DNA from: a bacterium
GTDB lineage: Bacteria > Planctomycetota > UBA11346
Reading direction: 5' to 3'
DNA length: 38,988 nucleotides
NCBI GenBank assembly: GCA_020047915.1
Contig: JAIFND010000215.1
Location: 1 to 38,988 of the forward strand
In this document: positions 1-7,675 of the stretch, piece after piece
How the letters are laid out: the number at the start of each line of letters is the position of its first letter
Numbering within the stretch: position 1 is the first letter of the stretch
The notes under the pieces: model-generated
The model's input: the letters and a program-made list of their open reading frames with translations, nothing else
What the model was told of the DNA's origin: nothing
Databases searched by the model: none
Made by a program: the position numbers and the translations under genes

Positions 1-21
1 CCTTGATTCCGCAGTTGGATT

Positions 22-149
22 CACAAGGAGGAACGAAGGCAACGGAGGCGACACGGTTTTTAGGGGGAATCGCCAGTCACCCAGCAGGTGATCAGTCACA
101 CCGGTGGAACTCCTTGATGCGAACTCTGTTGCCTCCGTTCCTCCTTGTG
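22..149. repeat. Inverted word-repeat pair at left edge
   Basis: Bases 22-43 (starting CACAAGGAGGAACGAAGG) are the reverse complement of 128-149 (ending TTCCTCCTTGTG) with one mismatch over 22 bases; about 84 bases lie between the arms. It lies downstream of the cupin gene and could form a hairpin in RNA. I see no gene in bases 1-199. Confidence 0.75.
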
Positions 150-199
150 AAAAGTGGTTTTTAGAGTCAGGGTGGCGGCGAGACACCGCGGCAACCGGC

Positions 200-520
200 T
201 TAGGTCGCGGTGCGCATCATGGTCAGGATCCAGCGTGCCGGTGCGGTGGCGCGCACCGCGTGCGGCAGGCCGGCGGGCAGCGGGATGACGCAGCCGGCGG
301 CGACGGCATGCGTGGTTTCTCCAACCGTCACCGCGAGTTCGCCATCAAGCACCTGGATGAGGGCCGGGAAGCGCACGGTGTGGGCGCTGATCGCCTGACC
401 GGCGTCCATGGCGAAGAGCACGATCTTGCAGCCGTTGGCCTCGTGCAGCGGGCGGGAGACATTGGCACCCGGCACGATGGGTGCGGCGTCGAGCAGGCGG
501 AGGGGGGCGATGGGTTCCAT
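200..520 (-). CDS. Small cupin-domain protein
   Basis: A 106-residue single-domain protein with the pattern of a cupin beta-barrel. A first strand motif (residues about 47-60, with H47 and the run around FPALIQVLDGE) is followed by a second (about 66-90) containing IPLPAGLPHAV. Small cupins bind a metal or a small ligand, and some act as sensors or isomerases; nothing here fixes the substrate. The HxH pair of metal cupins is not fully present, so metal binding is uncertain. ATG start at 520. It is the last gene of a minus-strand set, 71 bases after the GDSL hydrolase gene, and may be cotranscribed with it. Confidence 0.7.
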   Translation of the reverse strand: MEPIAPLRLLDAAPIVPGANVSRPLHEANGCKIVLFAMDAGQAISAHTVRFPALIQVLDGELAVTVGETTHAVAAGCVIPLPAGLPHAVRATAPARWILTMMRTAT

Positions 521-591
521 GCCGGCAGCCTAGCAGGCGGGAGCCCGGGCGCCTTGACCCAGGTCAATCCCCGATTTGCTTTTTGGCAGGT

Positions 592-1998
592 TCAGCGCGC
601 CATCAGCCCGATCGCTGCTCGGAAGCCGTCCCAGCCGCCGCGGATGTAGCCGGGCGTGTCGGTGCCGACGATGATGGCCAGTTCTTCACCAGCGACCATC
701 GTCAGGCGGCCCTCGAGGGTGAACGGCACGACCTCGCGGCGCTTGGCGCGGTAGTGGGCCAGCGACCGGCCTTGCGCCGCGCCCCAGGCGACGTGCGCGA
801 CGTGGAGCGCGAATTCGCTCTCCTCGTTCTGCCAGGTCGTCAGCTTGTCAGCCCCGATGCGGAAAGCGTAAGTGCCCGACTCGGGCGCAAGGAAGGTCAG
901 CGCGGCGCATTCGCGTCCGGAGAAGCCGAGGGTTACGCGCCCGTCGGGTTTGGCCGAGACGATGCCGTTGCCCTCGGGCCCGGTGAAGCTCCGGTCTTCG
1001 GCGAACCAGCGCATCAGGTTGCCGGCCCAGTCGGCTTTGGCCAGGCCGATGGTCACATCGCGGGCTGCCGTGCGCTTCTTGTCGATCCAGTGCAAACGCC
1101 ACAGCGTGCGCCCGGAGGCGTCGCGCCAGTCGGCGTCGGCGACCCAGTGGCGGGACGGTACGGGCATGGCGAAGCTGATGAGCGCCGCCGCGCCAGTGGC
1201 ATCGACGTAGGGGGGCGGGGCCAGGGCTTCGACCGGGATCGTCGGCGGGTAGACCTCCAGACCTGCTGTGATCGGGGCCTTGAGCCGCGTCGTTTCCGGC
1301 GACCCGGCCGCCAGCAGCAGCGGCAGGGCGGCCTGGAAGGAGGCGTTGTAGATGCGGTACCCACTGGCGATGGGATGGCACGAATCCTTCGCGAAGGTCT
1401 CCCAGGCGAGTGTCCCCGAGGCGAGCTGGGCCGCCACATCATGCGCCAGCCCGATGGTCGGCACGCCGTAATGGGCGGCGACCCGTTCGTGGAAGGCAGC
1501 CGCCTTGGGCAGCACGCCTGCCGCGTAGTCCTCCAGATGCCGCTGCGCCAGGGTGTAGAAGAAGACCAGGTCGGTGGTCGGATCCGCCAGCCAGGTCTTG
1601 TGCACCATGCGCTCCATGTCGCGGGTATGGTCGGCGTCGCCATCGTTGACTGAGAATTCGATGAGCACCAGGTCCGGTTTGTGGGCGAGGACATCGCGGT
1701 CGAAGCGCTTGGCGCCGAAACCGGAGTCGGTGCCGCTGATCCCGGCGTTCACGCAGGTGATCACGGTCTGCGGATAGGCTTTCCTCAACCAGGCGGCGGT
1801 CTGTTCGACATAGCCGTCGGCGCTGCCGCCGACCGTGATCGAACCACCGAGGAAGACGATCGTGAACGGTCCACCACGCTGCAGTTTGGACGCGGCGTTG
1901 GGCAGTCCGTCGCGTACCTGGAGTGCCGAGGCTGCTTCGCGTTCGGCCGCGCCGAGCACGGCGCACAGGATGCAGAGCAGGGCGGGGAGGATCGGCAT
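592..1998 (-). CDS. Secreted SGNH/GDSL-family hydrolase
   Basis: About 468 residues. The N-terminus (MPILPALLCILCAVLGAAE) reads as a signal peptide, so the enzyme probably acts in the periplasm or outside the cell. Numbered from the ATG at 1998, the SGNH blocks are visible: GGSIT with the nucleophile serine near 53, NAGISGT near 84-90, SVND with the asparagine near 118, and KDSCHP with Asp 205 and His 208. The family hydrolyses esters, often acetyl groups on polysaccharides; the substrate here is unknown. The C-terminal 230 residues hold no motif I recognise and may be a beta-sandwich. A GTG at 2013 is an alternative start five codons upstream; I prefer the ATG because it gives a normal signal peptide. 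Confidence 0.85.
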   Translation of the reverse strand: MPILPALLCILCAVLGAAEREAASALQVRDGLPNAASKLQRGGPFTIVFLGGSITVGGSADGYVEQTAAWLRKAYPQTVITCVNAGISGTDSGFGAKRFDRDVLAHKPDLVLIEFSVNDGDADHTRDMERMVHKTWLADPTTDLVFFYTLAQRHLEDYAAGVLPKAAAFHERVAAHYGVPTIGLAHDVAAQLASGTLAWETFAKDSCHPIASGYRIYNASFQAALPLLLAAGSPETTRLKAPITAGLEVYPPTIPVEALAPPPYVDATGAAALISFAMPVPSRHWVADADWRDASGRTLWRLHWIDKKRTAARDVTIGLAKADWAGNLMRWFAEDRSFTGPEGNGIVSAKPDGRVTLGFSGRECAALTFLAPESGTYAFRIGADKLTTWQNEESEFALHVAHVAWGAAQGRSLAHYRAKRREVVPFTLEGRLTMVAGEELAIIVGTDTPGYIRGGWDGFRAAIGLMAR

Positions 1999-2112
1999 GT
2001 TGGAAGGATGCACACGGCAGGTTGCGTGCCTAGTACGGACGATGGCTGAGATGCGGCAGATGCCGACAGGGATGCGGCGCCACGGTGGAGTGGCGCGTAG
2101 GCGGCTGCCGCT

Positions 2113-2227
2113 GGAGCGCGGGCGCCCCCGCCCGACCGGACTGCGGGCGCCCCCGCCCGCAGGTGCTTCGCCGCGAGGCGCAGGCGAGGGCGCCTGCGCG
2201 CCGGTCGGGCGAGGGCGCCCGCGCTCC
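2113..2227. repeat. GC-rich inverted repeat with nested hairpins
   Basis: Arms 2113-2139 and 2201-2227 are reverse complements with one mismatch over 27 bases. Two smaller hairpins lie between them (about 2142-2161 and about 2178-2198). It sits in the gap between the helicase stop and the GDSL gene start, so it may act as a transcript terminator or stability element. The left 48 bases recur in inverse orientation at 23620-23667 with one mismatch, which marks it as a dispersed repeat. Confidence 0.85.
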
Positions 2228-2234
2228 GCTCCGG

Positions 2235-5200
2235 TCAGCCCAATTGCACCCAGGCCAGGCTTTCGAGGTCATAGCGCGCGCCATCGACGGCGGCACGCAG
2301 GGCTGTGACCTGGCGCAGTTCTTCGGCTGCCTCGGCGGCGGCGCGCTTGGCTTCGGCGTGGGTCTCGCCCAGGCGGGCGGTGGCCGAGGCGGCGGTGGCC
2401 TGGGCCGCTTCCAGGCCGGGGGTCAGACGGGTGTCGAGCAGGGCGCGCAGGTGGGCGCGGTCGGCGGTCAGGCGGGTGGCGATGTGCGCCTCGGCGGCGG
2501 TGCCAGCGCGGCGTACGTTGTCCTGCCAGGCGGTCACCGGGGCGCTGTCCCCGGCCAGCAGCGGCCGGGTCCACTTTTCGCGGTTGATCGCGCGGCTCAG
2601 CGCCGTGTCGCCGGCTTTGGCCGAGAACGGCGCGGCAAGCTGGGCGGCCAGCGCCGGATCGCTGACCACGACCCCATCCGAGCCCGCAGCGATCACCACG
2701 CGCTCGGGCGGGGCGGCGACGAAGAGGCGGCGCAGCACCTCGACGCGCAGGCCGGCGGCGATCAGCGGCGCGTAGTCGGGCATCAGGCAATAGACGGCGC
2801 GCACGCCGCTCCACGCGGCGCTGCCCGGGGCCGGGACGCGGCGCCAGGCGGCGGCGCGGCACCAACTGGATTCGGCGGCGTCGTTGACCAGGCGATCGAT
2901 CAGGCGGTTGCCGATGCCGAGGAAGGCGTGCTGCGGGTGGGCGAGGGCGGCCTCGCGATCGAACACGCCGTGCTGCGGCTTGTCGAGGTGGCGGGTACGC
3001 AGGCGCCAGGCGCGCGGCGCCTCTTCTTCGCGCCACGCCTCGCCGCCCATGCCGCGGATCCAGCGCATCACCGCGCCGGCGGGGGCCTCGGCGGCGGCGA
3101 CTGCGGCGGCTTCGCGACCGGCGGCCGCATAGCCCGAGGAGTCGGCCTGGAACAGGTCTTCCTCGCGGCGGTCGCGCGCCGCGCGTTCGGCGGCGACCAG
3201 GCGGGTGGCTTCGGGGATGATGGCGCGCACGCCAGTGCCACCGTCGCGCAGCGCCGCCTGCAGGGCCAGGCTTTCGACCGCGTCGCTGATGAACTCCAGG
3301 CCCGAGGTGCTGGCCGAGAACACGCCCACCGCCTGGTCGAGCAGTTCGGCCCACGCGCTGTCCACCGCCGCGTCGTCGTCGGCGGCCAGGATCCAGCTCG
3401 GGATGTCGCCGTCGCGGCCGATGCGATCGACGCGGCCGATGCGCTGCTCGACCGCGGCCAGCGACCACGGCAGGTCGTGGTGCACCACCACCGAGACGAA
3501 CTGGAAGTTGCGGCCTTCGCCGCCGAGCGGGTCGCAGACCAGCAGTGGACAGCCGTCGTCGCTGCGGAAGCGGCGCACCGCCTCCTCGCGCGCCAGCATC
3601 TCCTGGTGCGCGCCGAAGGTCTCGATCGCGCCCTCGCCGAACTCGTGGGTCAGCAGCGCGGCCAGCGGCTTCACCGCCAGTCCGTGCGTGGTGAAGATCA
3701 GCACCTTCTCCTGCGGGTGGTCCTTCCAGAAGGTCTTCAGGCGGGCGATCAGCGCTGCGGTGCGTGCCGGCGGCTTGGCCGCCTTGTGCTTGGCCCAGGC
3801 CACCGCGGCGGTGTGCAGTACCGACAGGGCCTCGCCTTCGCTCCGGGGATCGGCGTGGCAGGCGGCACTGACCGCGACGTGGCCGGCGATCTCGTTCTCG
3901 GACAGGTCGGAGCGCATCACCTGGCTGAGCGTTTCGTTCTTGCCGGCGCGGATCTGGTACGAGGCGAATTCGGAGGGCGCCTCAAGCACGGCGGCGCGCA
4001 TCGCCAGCATGCGTTCGAGCACCACCGGATGCGCGCTGAGCGCCAGTTCGACCTGCGCCAGCCAGTGCGCCAAGCGTGGTGGCACCGACGTACCGGCCGC
4101 CTTGACCAGGATGGCGCGGTAGTCGGCATGCGCGCTGCGCACCGCGCGCTCGGCGGCGTCGGGGGTGTAGCGGACCACCGTGCGGCTGCGCGTGGTCGGG
4201 GCGAAGGCGGCGATGCCGCTTTCCGCAGCGAGGCGGGCCAGCACCTGACGGCGGTTGCGGATCACCCGGCGATCGAGTTGGAGATGCTCGCGCACGTAGG
4301 CGATCAGCGCCTCGCGTGCCGCCGGATCGGTGACCATCGCCGTGGCGCGCGTCGCCAGCACCGTGTCGCCGGGCAGCAGCGCGATCCAGGCTGCCGCCAA
4401 GGCCGCCAGTTCGGCGGCGTCGTCGAGGGTGGCGGCGAGCAGCCGGGTGACCGCGTCGTGGGCCGCGAGGCGGCTGGCGAAGGCGGCGTGGTCGTCCAGC
4501 TTCCACACCTGCGGTTGCAGCAGGCTGAGCAGCGCGAGGTAGGCGTCGGCGTGCTGGCGGGCCGGGGTCGCCGACAGCAGCAGGACATGCGGCGTGGACT
4601 TGCTCAGCACTGCGACGCGGTTGAACAGCGTGCCGCCCGGCTGCATGCGGTGGCACTCATCGACCACCACGACATCCCACTTCGAGGTCGCCAGGCGCAG
4701 CGCGGCGGTGCCGGTCAGCTCCTCGACCGCGCGGCTGGAGGCGAGGACGAACTGCTCGCCCTCCCACGGGTTGCCCTGGTAGTTGCGCAGGCGCTCGCCG
4801 TCGAGCATCAGGTAGTTCTGACCGCCGAAGCGCACGTGCAGCTCCAGGAACCACTGGCTGATCAGCGCGCCGGGCACGATCACCAGCACGCGCAGCGTCG
4901 GCTTGATCGCGAGCAGCGACTGGATGATCAGGCCGGCCTCGATGGTCTTGCCCAGGCCGACCTCGTCGGCGAGCAGGAAGCGCACCTGACGGTCGTTAAG
5001 GGCCTGGCGCGCGACCAGCAACTGGTGCGGCAGGGGGATGACGCGCGCCGCCGCCAGCCCGACCACGCCGCCGGTCAGCGCCCAGGCGGCATCGCGCCAC
5101 GCCAGCAGCTCTTCACGCGCCGCCATGGTCTGCGCGCTCCACGGCTCGGGCGGCATGGCGCTGCCCGCCTTGGCGTAGAGTGGACGCAGGTCGTTGAACT

Positions 5201-5558
5201 GCACGGTCAGCAGCTGTTCGAGCGGGTCGGCTGGCGGCGGCACCGCGAGCACCGCATCCTCGCGCAGCGACCCGACGCGGCCGTCGGTCAGGCGCAGGCC
5301 ATAGACCAGCAGGCCGCTGGCCTTGTCGCTGTGCAGGCGCTGCGTGGTGATGACGCCCGCGACCTCGGCCCCGGCCACCGTCGCCTTCACCCGCGTGCCG
5401 GGCATCAGGGCATAGCGCAGAACCAGGCGCGACTCCTGGGTCATCGACGCGCCGCTGGCGAGGAAGCGCACGACGCTGTAGCCGCCGCGCACCTCGAGGA
5501 GGCGGGCCAGGCCTTCGGCCTGCAGTTCGGGGATCGCGACCAGGGCGCCGATGCTCAT
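2235..5558 (-). CDS. SNF2/RapA-like superfamily 2 helicase
   Basis: About 1107 residues from the ATG at 5558. SF2 motifs in order: motif I DEVGLGKT (about 198-205), motif II DECH (300-303), motif III SATPA (329-333), and in the second lobe motif VI QRIGRVDRIGR with a preceding VLIFTTHG strand. DEVGLGKT and DECH are typical of the RapA/HepA branch of the SNF2 family. RapA recycles RNA polymerase by ATP-driven translocation on DNA, but many standalone relatives act in repair or defence. The N-terminal 120 residues look beta-rich and the C-terminal 250 are partly coiled. The frame is open upstream to 5648, but that stretch has no helicase-like sequence and overlaps the promoter of the plus-strand peptide gene; an ATG at 5570 is also possible. 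No Shine-Dalgarno precedes either start. Confidence 0.9.
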   Translation of the reverse strand: MSIGALVAIPELQAEGLARLLEVRGGYSVVRFLASGASMTQESRLVLRYALMPGTRVKATVAGAEVAGVITTQRLHSDKASGLLVYGLRLTDGRVGSLREDAVLAVPPPADPLEQLLTVQFNDLRPLYAKAGSAMPPEPWSAQTMAAREELLAWRDAAWALTGGVVGLAAARVIPLPHQLLVARQALNDRQVRFLLADEVGLGKTIEAGLIIQSLLAIKPTLRVLVIVPGALISQWFLELHVRFGGQNYLMLDGERLRNYQGNPWEGEQFVLASSRAVEELTGTAALRLATSKWDVVVVDECHRMQPGGTLFNRVAVLSKSTPHVLLLSATPARQHADAYLALLSLLQPQVWKLDDHAAFASRLAAHDAVTRLLAATLDDAAELAALAAAWIALLPGDTVLATRATAMVTDPAAREALIAYVREHLQLDRRVIRNRRQVLARLAAESGIAAFAPTTRSRTVVRYTPDAAERAVRSAHADYRAILVKAAGTSVPPRLAHWLAQVELALSAHPVVLERMLAMRAAVLEAPSEFASYQIRAGKNETLSQVMRSDLSENEIAGHVAVSAACHADPRSEGEALSVLHTAAVAWAKHKAAKPPARTAALIARLKTFWKDHPQEKVLIFTTHGLAVKPLAALLTHEFGEGAIETFGAHQEMLAREEAVRRFRSDDGCPLLVCDPLGGEGRNFQFVSVVVHHDLPWSLAAVEQRIGRVDRIGRDGDIPSWILAADDDAAVDSAWAELLDQAVGVFSASTSGLEFISDAVESLALQAALRDGGTGVRAIIPEATRLVAAERAARDRREEDLFQADSSGYAAAGREAAAVAAAEAPAGAVMRWIRGMGGEAWREEEAPRAWRLRTRHLDKPQHGVFDREAALAHPQHAFLGIGNRLIDRLVNDAAESSWCRAAAWRRVPAPGSAAWSGVRAVYCLMPDYAPLIAAGLRVEVLRRLFVAAPPERVVIAAGSDGVVVSDPALAAQLAAPFSAKAGDTALSRAINREKWTRPLLAGDSAPVTAWQDNVRRAGTAAEAHIATRLTADRAHLRALLDTRLTPGLEAAQATAASATARLGETHAEAKRAAAEAAEELRQVTALRAAVDGARYDLESLAWVQLG

Positions 5559-5609
5559 GCGGGGAGGCATGCTGGCTGCTGTCGCAGCGAGGGAAACCGC
5601 TATCCGGCG

Positions 5610-5638
5610 TTGCCATCCCCCCGACCCGGCGCTATGAG
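5610..5638 (+). promoter_or_regulatory. Candidate sigma70-type promoter for the 32-residue peptide
   Basis: TTGCCA (5610-5615) and TATGAG (5633-5638) are separated by exactly 17 bases. Transcription would start near 5645, about 20 bases before the ATG at 5666. It lies just upstream of the divergent helicase start. Called by eye. Confidence 0.5.
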
Positions 5639-5665
5639 GAAGCCTCACCCACCAAGGAGCCTCCC

Positions 5666-5764
5666 ATGGCCAACGAGAAGAAAGTCACCCGCGAAGCGAA
5701 GAAGGCCCCGGCCAAGACGATGAAGGAGAAGCGCGCCGAGAAGGCCGCCAAGCGCGCCAAGTAG
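5666..5764 (+). CDS. 32-residue Lys/Ala-rich basic peptide
   Basis: ATG at 5666 and TAG at 5762-5764 give 32 residues, beginning MANEKKVTREAKKAPAKTM and ending in KRAEKAAKRAK. About a third are lysine or arginine and nearly a third alanine, so a charged helix that binds nucleic acid or ribosomes is plausible. AAGGAG lies six bases before the ATG, one of the best ribosome binding sites in the window, and a candidate promoter lies just upstream. The gene is isolated between the divergent helicase and the convergent hemerythrin-like gene (2 bases between stops). The composition recalls histone-H1-like tails such as that of the protein at 26538-27494. I do not recognise a named family. Confidence 0.7.
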   Translation: MANEKKVTREAKKAPAKTMKEKRAEKAAKRAK

Positions 5765-5766
5765 TC

Positions 5767-6174
5767 TCAGTTCCGGCGCGTCGCCAGACGGCGGCGCGCC
5801 GGCCGGTACATCGCCAGATGACCGACGAGGCGGCGATCAGCCTCGTCGGCATGGTGCGCCAGCCAATCCACCGCCTGGGCGACCAGGGCGCGGTGCGGCA
5901 CGGCGCGCTGGCGGAGGTTGCTGCGCAGCCGGTGCATGTCGGCGAGAATCCCCTGATGCAGGCTGATGTGTCCCGCCCGCAACGGATAGCGGCTGGCGCG
6001 CATCAGGCGCTCTTCACTGGCGAAGTTCCGTGTCGAGGCCCGGATGAGCGCGGTGAGTTCCGGCCTGCCCCGGCCGCGTCGCGCAGCGGCCAGGAAACGC
6101 TTGGCCGCCAGCTGGATGCGCTGGTGCTGACCATCGATGAGGGCGTGGCCGAGGCGCGGCACGGTCGGCGGCAT
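5767..6174 (-). CDS. Hemerythrin-like protein with one altered iron ligand
   Basis: A 135-residue protein with the bacteriohemerythrin ligand pattern: H17 in IDGQH, E54 in ASEERLM, H69 and H73 in the YP-x4-H-x3-H segment, and W104/H108 with D113 in the last helix. The family uses a di-iron centre held by five His plus Glu and Asp to bind oxygen, often in chemotaxis or redox sensing. At the second histidine position (His-Phe-x2-Glu-Glu) this protein has Asn 50, encoded by AAC, one base from the CAC histidine codon. It may therefore bind iron differently or not at all. The length matches single-domain family members. Soluble, no signal peptide. Confidence 0.8.
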   Translation of the reverse strand: MPPTVPRLGHALIDGQHQRIQLAAKRFLAAARRGRGRPELTALIRASTRNFASEERLMRASRYPLRAGHISLHQGILADMHRLRSNLRQRAVPHRALVAQAVDWLAHHADEADRRLVGHLAMYRPARRRLATRRN

Positions 6175-6182
6175 GCCCGCAT

Positions 6183-6236
6183 GCTAGCGGGGCTCTGCCC
6201 CAGCCCGAGGCTGATTATGGGCGTCGCCCCGCTAGC
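6183..6236. repeat. Inverted repeat in the divergent gap
   Basis: GCTAGCGGGGC (6183-6193) is perfectly inverted at 6226-6236. Smaller GGGGC/GCCCC hairpins lie inside it and just beyond, near 6253-6266. The whole occupies the gap between the divergent hemerythrin-like and STAS genes and resembles dispersed GGGGCTCTGCCCC-type word repeats. A regulatory role is possible but not shown. Confidence 0.7.
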
Positions 6237-6375
6237 TGGCTGTTGCTGCAGGGGCTGTGCCCCCGCACCCCCGAGGCAGGTCAAAGTCGCTGCCCTCAAG
6301 GACTCTAGCCGGATTCCGCGCCCCGTCAGCCCCATCGGCTTCCCTGAGTCGAGTCCTGCCCCATCCTGAGGCCCC

Positions 6376-6732
6376 ATGCCCACCAAGTCCGAGTTCTCCA
6401 TCTCCGTCGCCACCCAGGACGGCCTGAGCATCTTCACCCTCGCCGGGGTGTTCGATGCGGCGGCGGGCGTCGCGTTCGAACAGCAGTTGGTGCCGTTGCT
6501 GGCCGCCGGCACGCCGCGCCTGATCCTGGACCTCGCCGCTGTCCGCTACATCGCCAGTGCCGGGGTCGGCCTGCTGGTCAGTTGCAACCGCCGTTGCGCC
6601 GCACGCGGCGGGGTGCTGGTCCTGGCGCGCCCCTCCGAGCCGCTGCGCGAGATCTTCATCACGCTCAACCTGCCGACGATCCTTGCGATCTGCAACAGCC
6701 TGGAGATGGCCAAGGCGCGCGCCGCCGGGTGA
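6376..6732 (+). CDS. STAS-domain protein, anti-sigma factor antagonist type
   Basis: A 118-residue single STAS domain. The hallmark segment LILDLAAVRYIASAGVG (about 49-65) matches the SpoIIAA/RsbV pattern, with Ser 61 at the position phosphorylated by the partner anti-sigma kinase. It is followed by the usual helix and a strand (VLVLARPSEP). Such proteins release a sigma factor by binding its anti-sigma factor when unphosphorylated. No anti-sigma kinase or PP2C phosphatase is in the window, so partners must lie elsewhere. The ATG at 6376 gives the normal family length. kdsA follows 56 bases downstream on the same strand and may be cotranscribed. Confidence 0.85.
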   Translation: MPTKSEFSISVATQDGLSIFTLAGVFDAAAGVAFEQQLVPLLAAGTPRLILDLAAVRYIASAGVGLLVSCNRRCAARGGVLVLARPSEPLREIFITLNLPTILAICNSLEMAKARAAG

Positions 6733-6788
6733 TCCGCCCGCAGCGCACGTGAGTTGTCACTCGCCGGCTAGGCGTCACGATCCCGCCC

Positions 6789-7640
6789 ATGCCTACGAGA
6801 ATCGTCCCCGTCACCATCGCCAAGGGCGTCGTCATCGGCGGCCGCCTGCCCGTCCTGATCATGGGCCCGTGCGTCATCGAAAGCGAGCGCCACTGCCTGA
6901 AGATGGCGGCGCTGGTCAAGAAGGCGGCGGCCAAGGTCGGCCTGCCGGTGGTGTTCAAGGCCAGCTTCGACAAGGCCAACCGCACCAGCCACGCCTCGTT
7001 CCGCGGCCAGGGCCTGGCTGACGGCCTCAAGGTGCTGGCGCGGGTGAAGCGCGAGTTCGCCATGCCGGTGACCACCGATGTGCACGAGCGCGAGCAGGTC
7101 GCGGCGCTCGCTGAAGTTGTCGATCTCATCCAGGTCCCCGCCTTCCTGTGCCGGCAGACCGACCTGGTCGAGGCCTGCGCGCGTTCGGGCGTGGCCACGT
7201 CGATCAAGAAGGGTCAGTTCCTCGCGCCGCAGGACTGCGGCAACATCGTCGCCAAGTTCCGCCATGCCGGCGGCAACGGCCCGATCCTCATCGAGCGCGG
7301 TTCGTCGTTCGGCTACAACACCCTGGTCACCGACTTCCGCGCCCTGCCGATCATGCGCGGCCTTGGCGTACCGGTGATCTTCGATGCGACGCACAGCGTG
7401 CAGATGCCGGGTGGCCAGGGCACCAGCAGTGGTGGGGCCGGACATTACGCCCCGATGCTCATGCGCGCGGCCATGGCGGTCGGCGTCGAGGGCATCTTCC
7501 TGGAGACCCACGACCAGCCGAAAAAGGCCATGTCTGATGGGCCCAACATGATCCCGGCCAAGCACTTGGCGAAAGTTCTGCAGGATGTCCGGGCGCTCCA
7601 CGACCTGCTCGGTCGGCCGGCTCCGCCGCAGCCCTTCTGA
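6789..7640 (+). CDS. kdsA: 3-deoxy-8-phosphooctulonate (KDO-8-P) synthase
   Basis: A 283-residue cytoplasmic enzyme that condenses phosphoenolpyruvate with arabinose 5-phosphate to KDO 8-phosphate, the first committed step to the inner-core sugar of lipopolysaccharide. Characteristic blocks: GPCVIES (26-32), KASFDKANRTS (58-67), VTTDVHE (94-100), PAFLCRQTDL, IKKGQF, and FDATHSVQMPGGQGT from about 198. The metal-site residues of the metal-dependent subclass are all visible: Cys 28, His 202, Glu 239 and Asp 250. The E. coli type has Asn in place of this Cys. The gene implies an LPS-bearing outer membrane. No other KDO gene is adjacent. Confidence 0.96.
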   Translation: MPTRIVPVTIAKGVVIGGRLPVLIMGPCVIESERHCLKMAALVKKAAAKVGLPVVFKASFDKANRTSHASFRGQGLADGLKVLARVKREFAMPVTTDVHEREQVAALAEVVDLIQVPAFLCRQTDLVEACARSGVATSIKKGQFLAPQDCGNIVAKFRHAGGNGPILIERGSSFGYNTLVTDFRALPIMRGLGVPVIFDATHSVQMPGGQGTSSGGAGHYAPMLMRAAMAVGVEGIFLETHDQPKKAMSDGPNMIPAKHLAKVLQDVRALHDLLGRPAPPQPF

Positions 7641-7675
7641 CTCAGCGCGGATGGGGGCGCGGCGTACCATCGTGG

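Noticed and set aside
2085-5723. Very long plus-strand open frame antisense to the helicase gene
   Set aside because: Composition is Gly/Arg/His-rich with no domain motifs, while the minus strand carries complete SF2 helicase motifs. High GC content creates such shadows; others lie at 27639-30938, 29228-32692 and 12551-14149.
6733-6788. kdsA promoter around TTGTCA
   Set aside because: No acceptable -10 hexamer at 16-18 bases.
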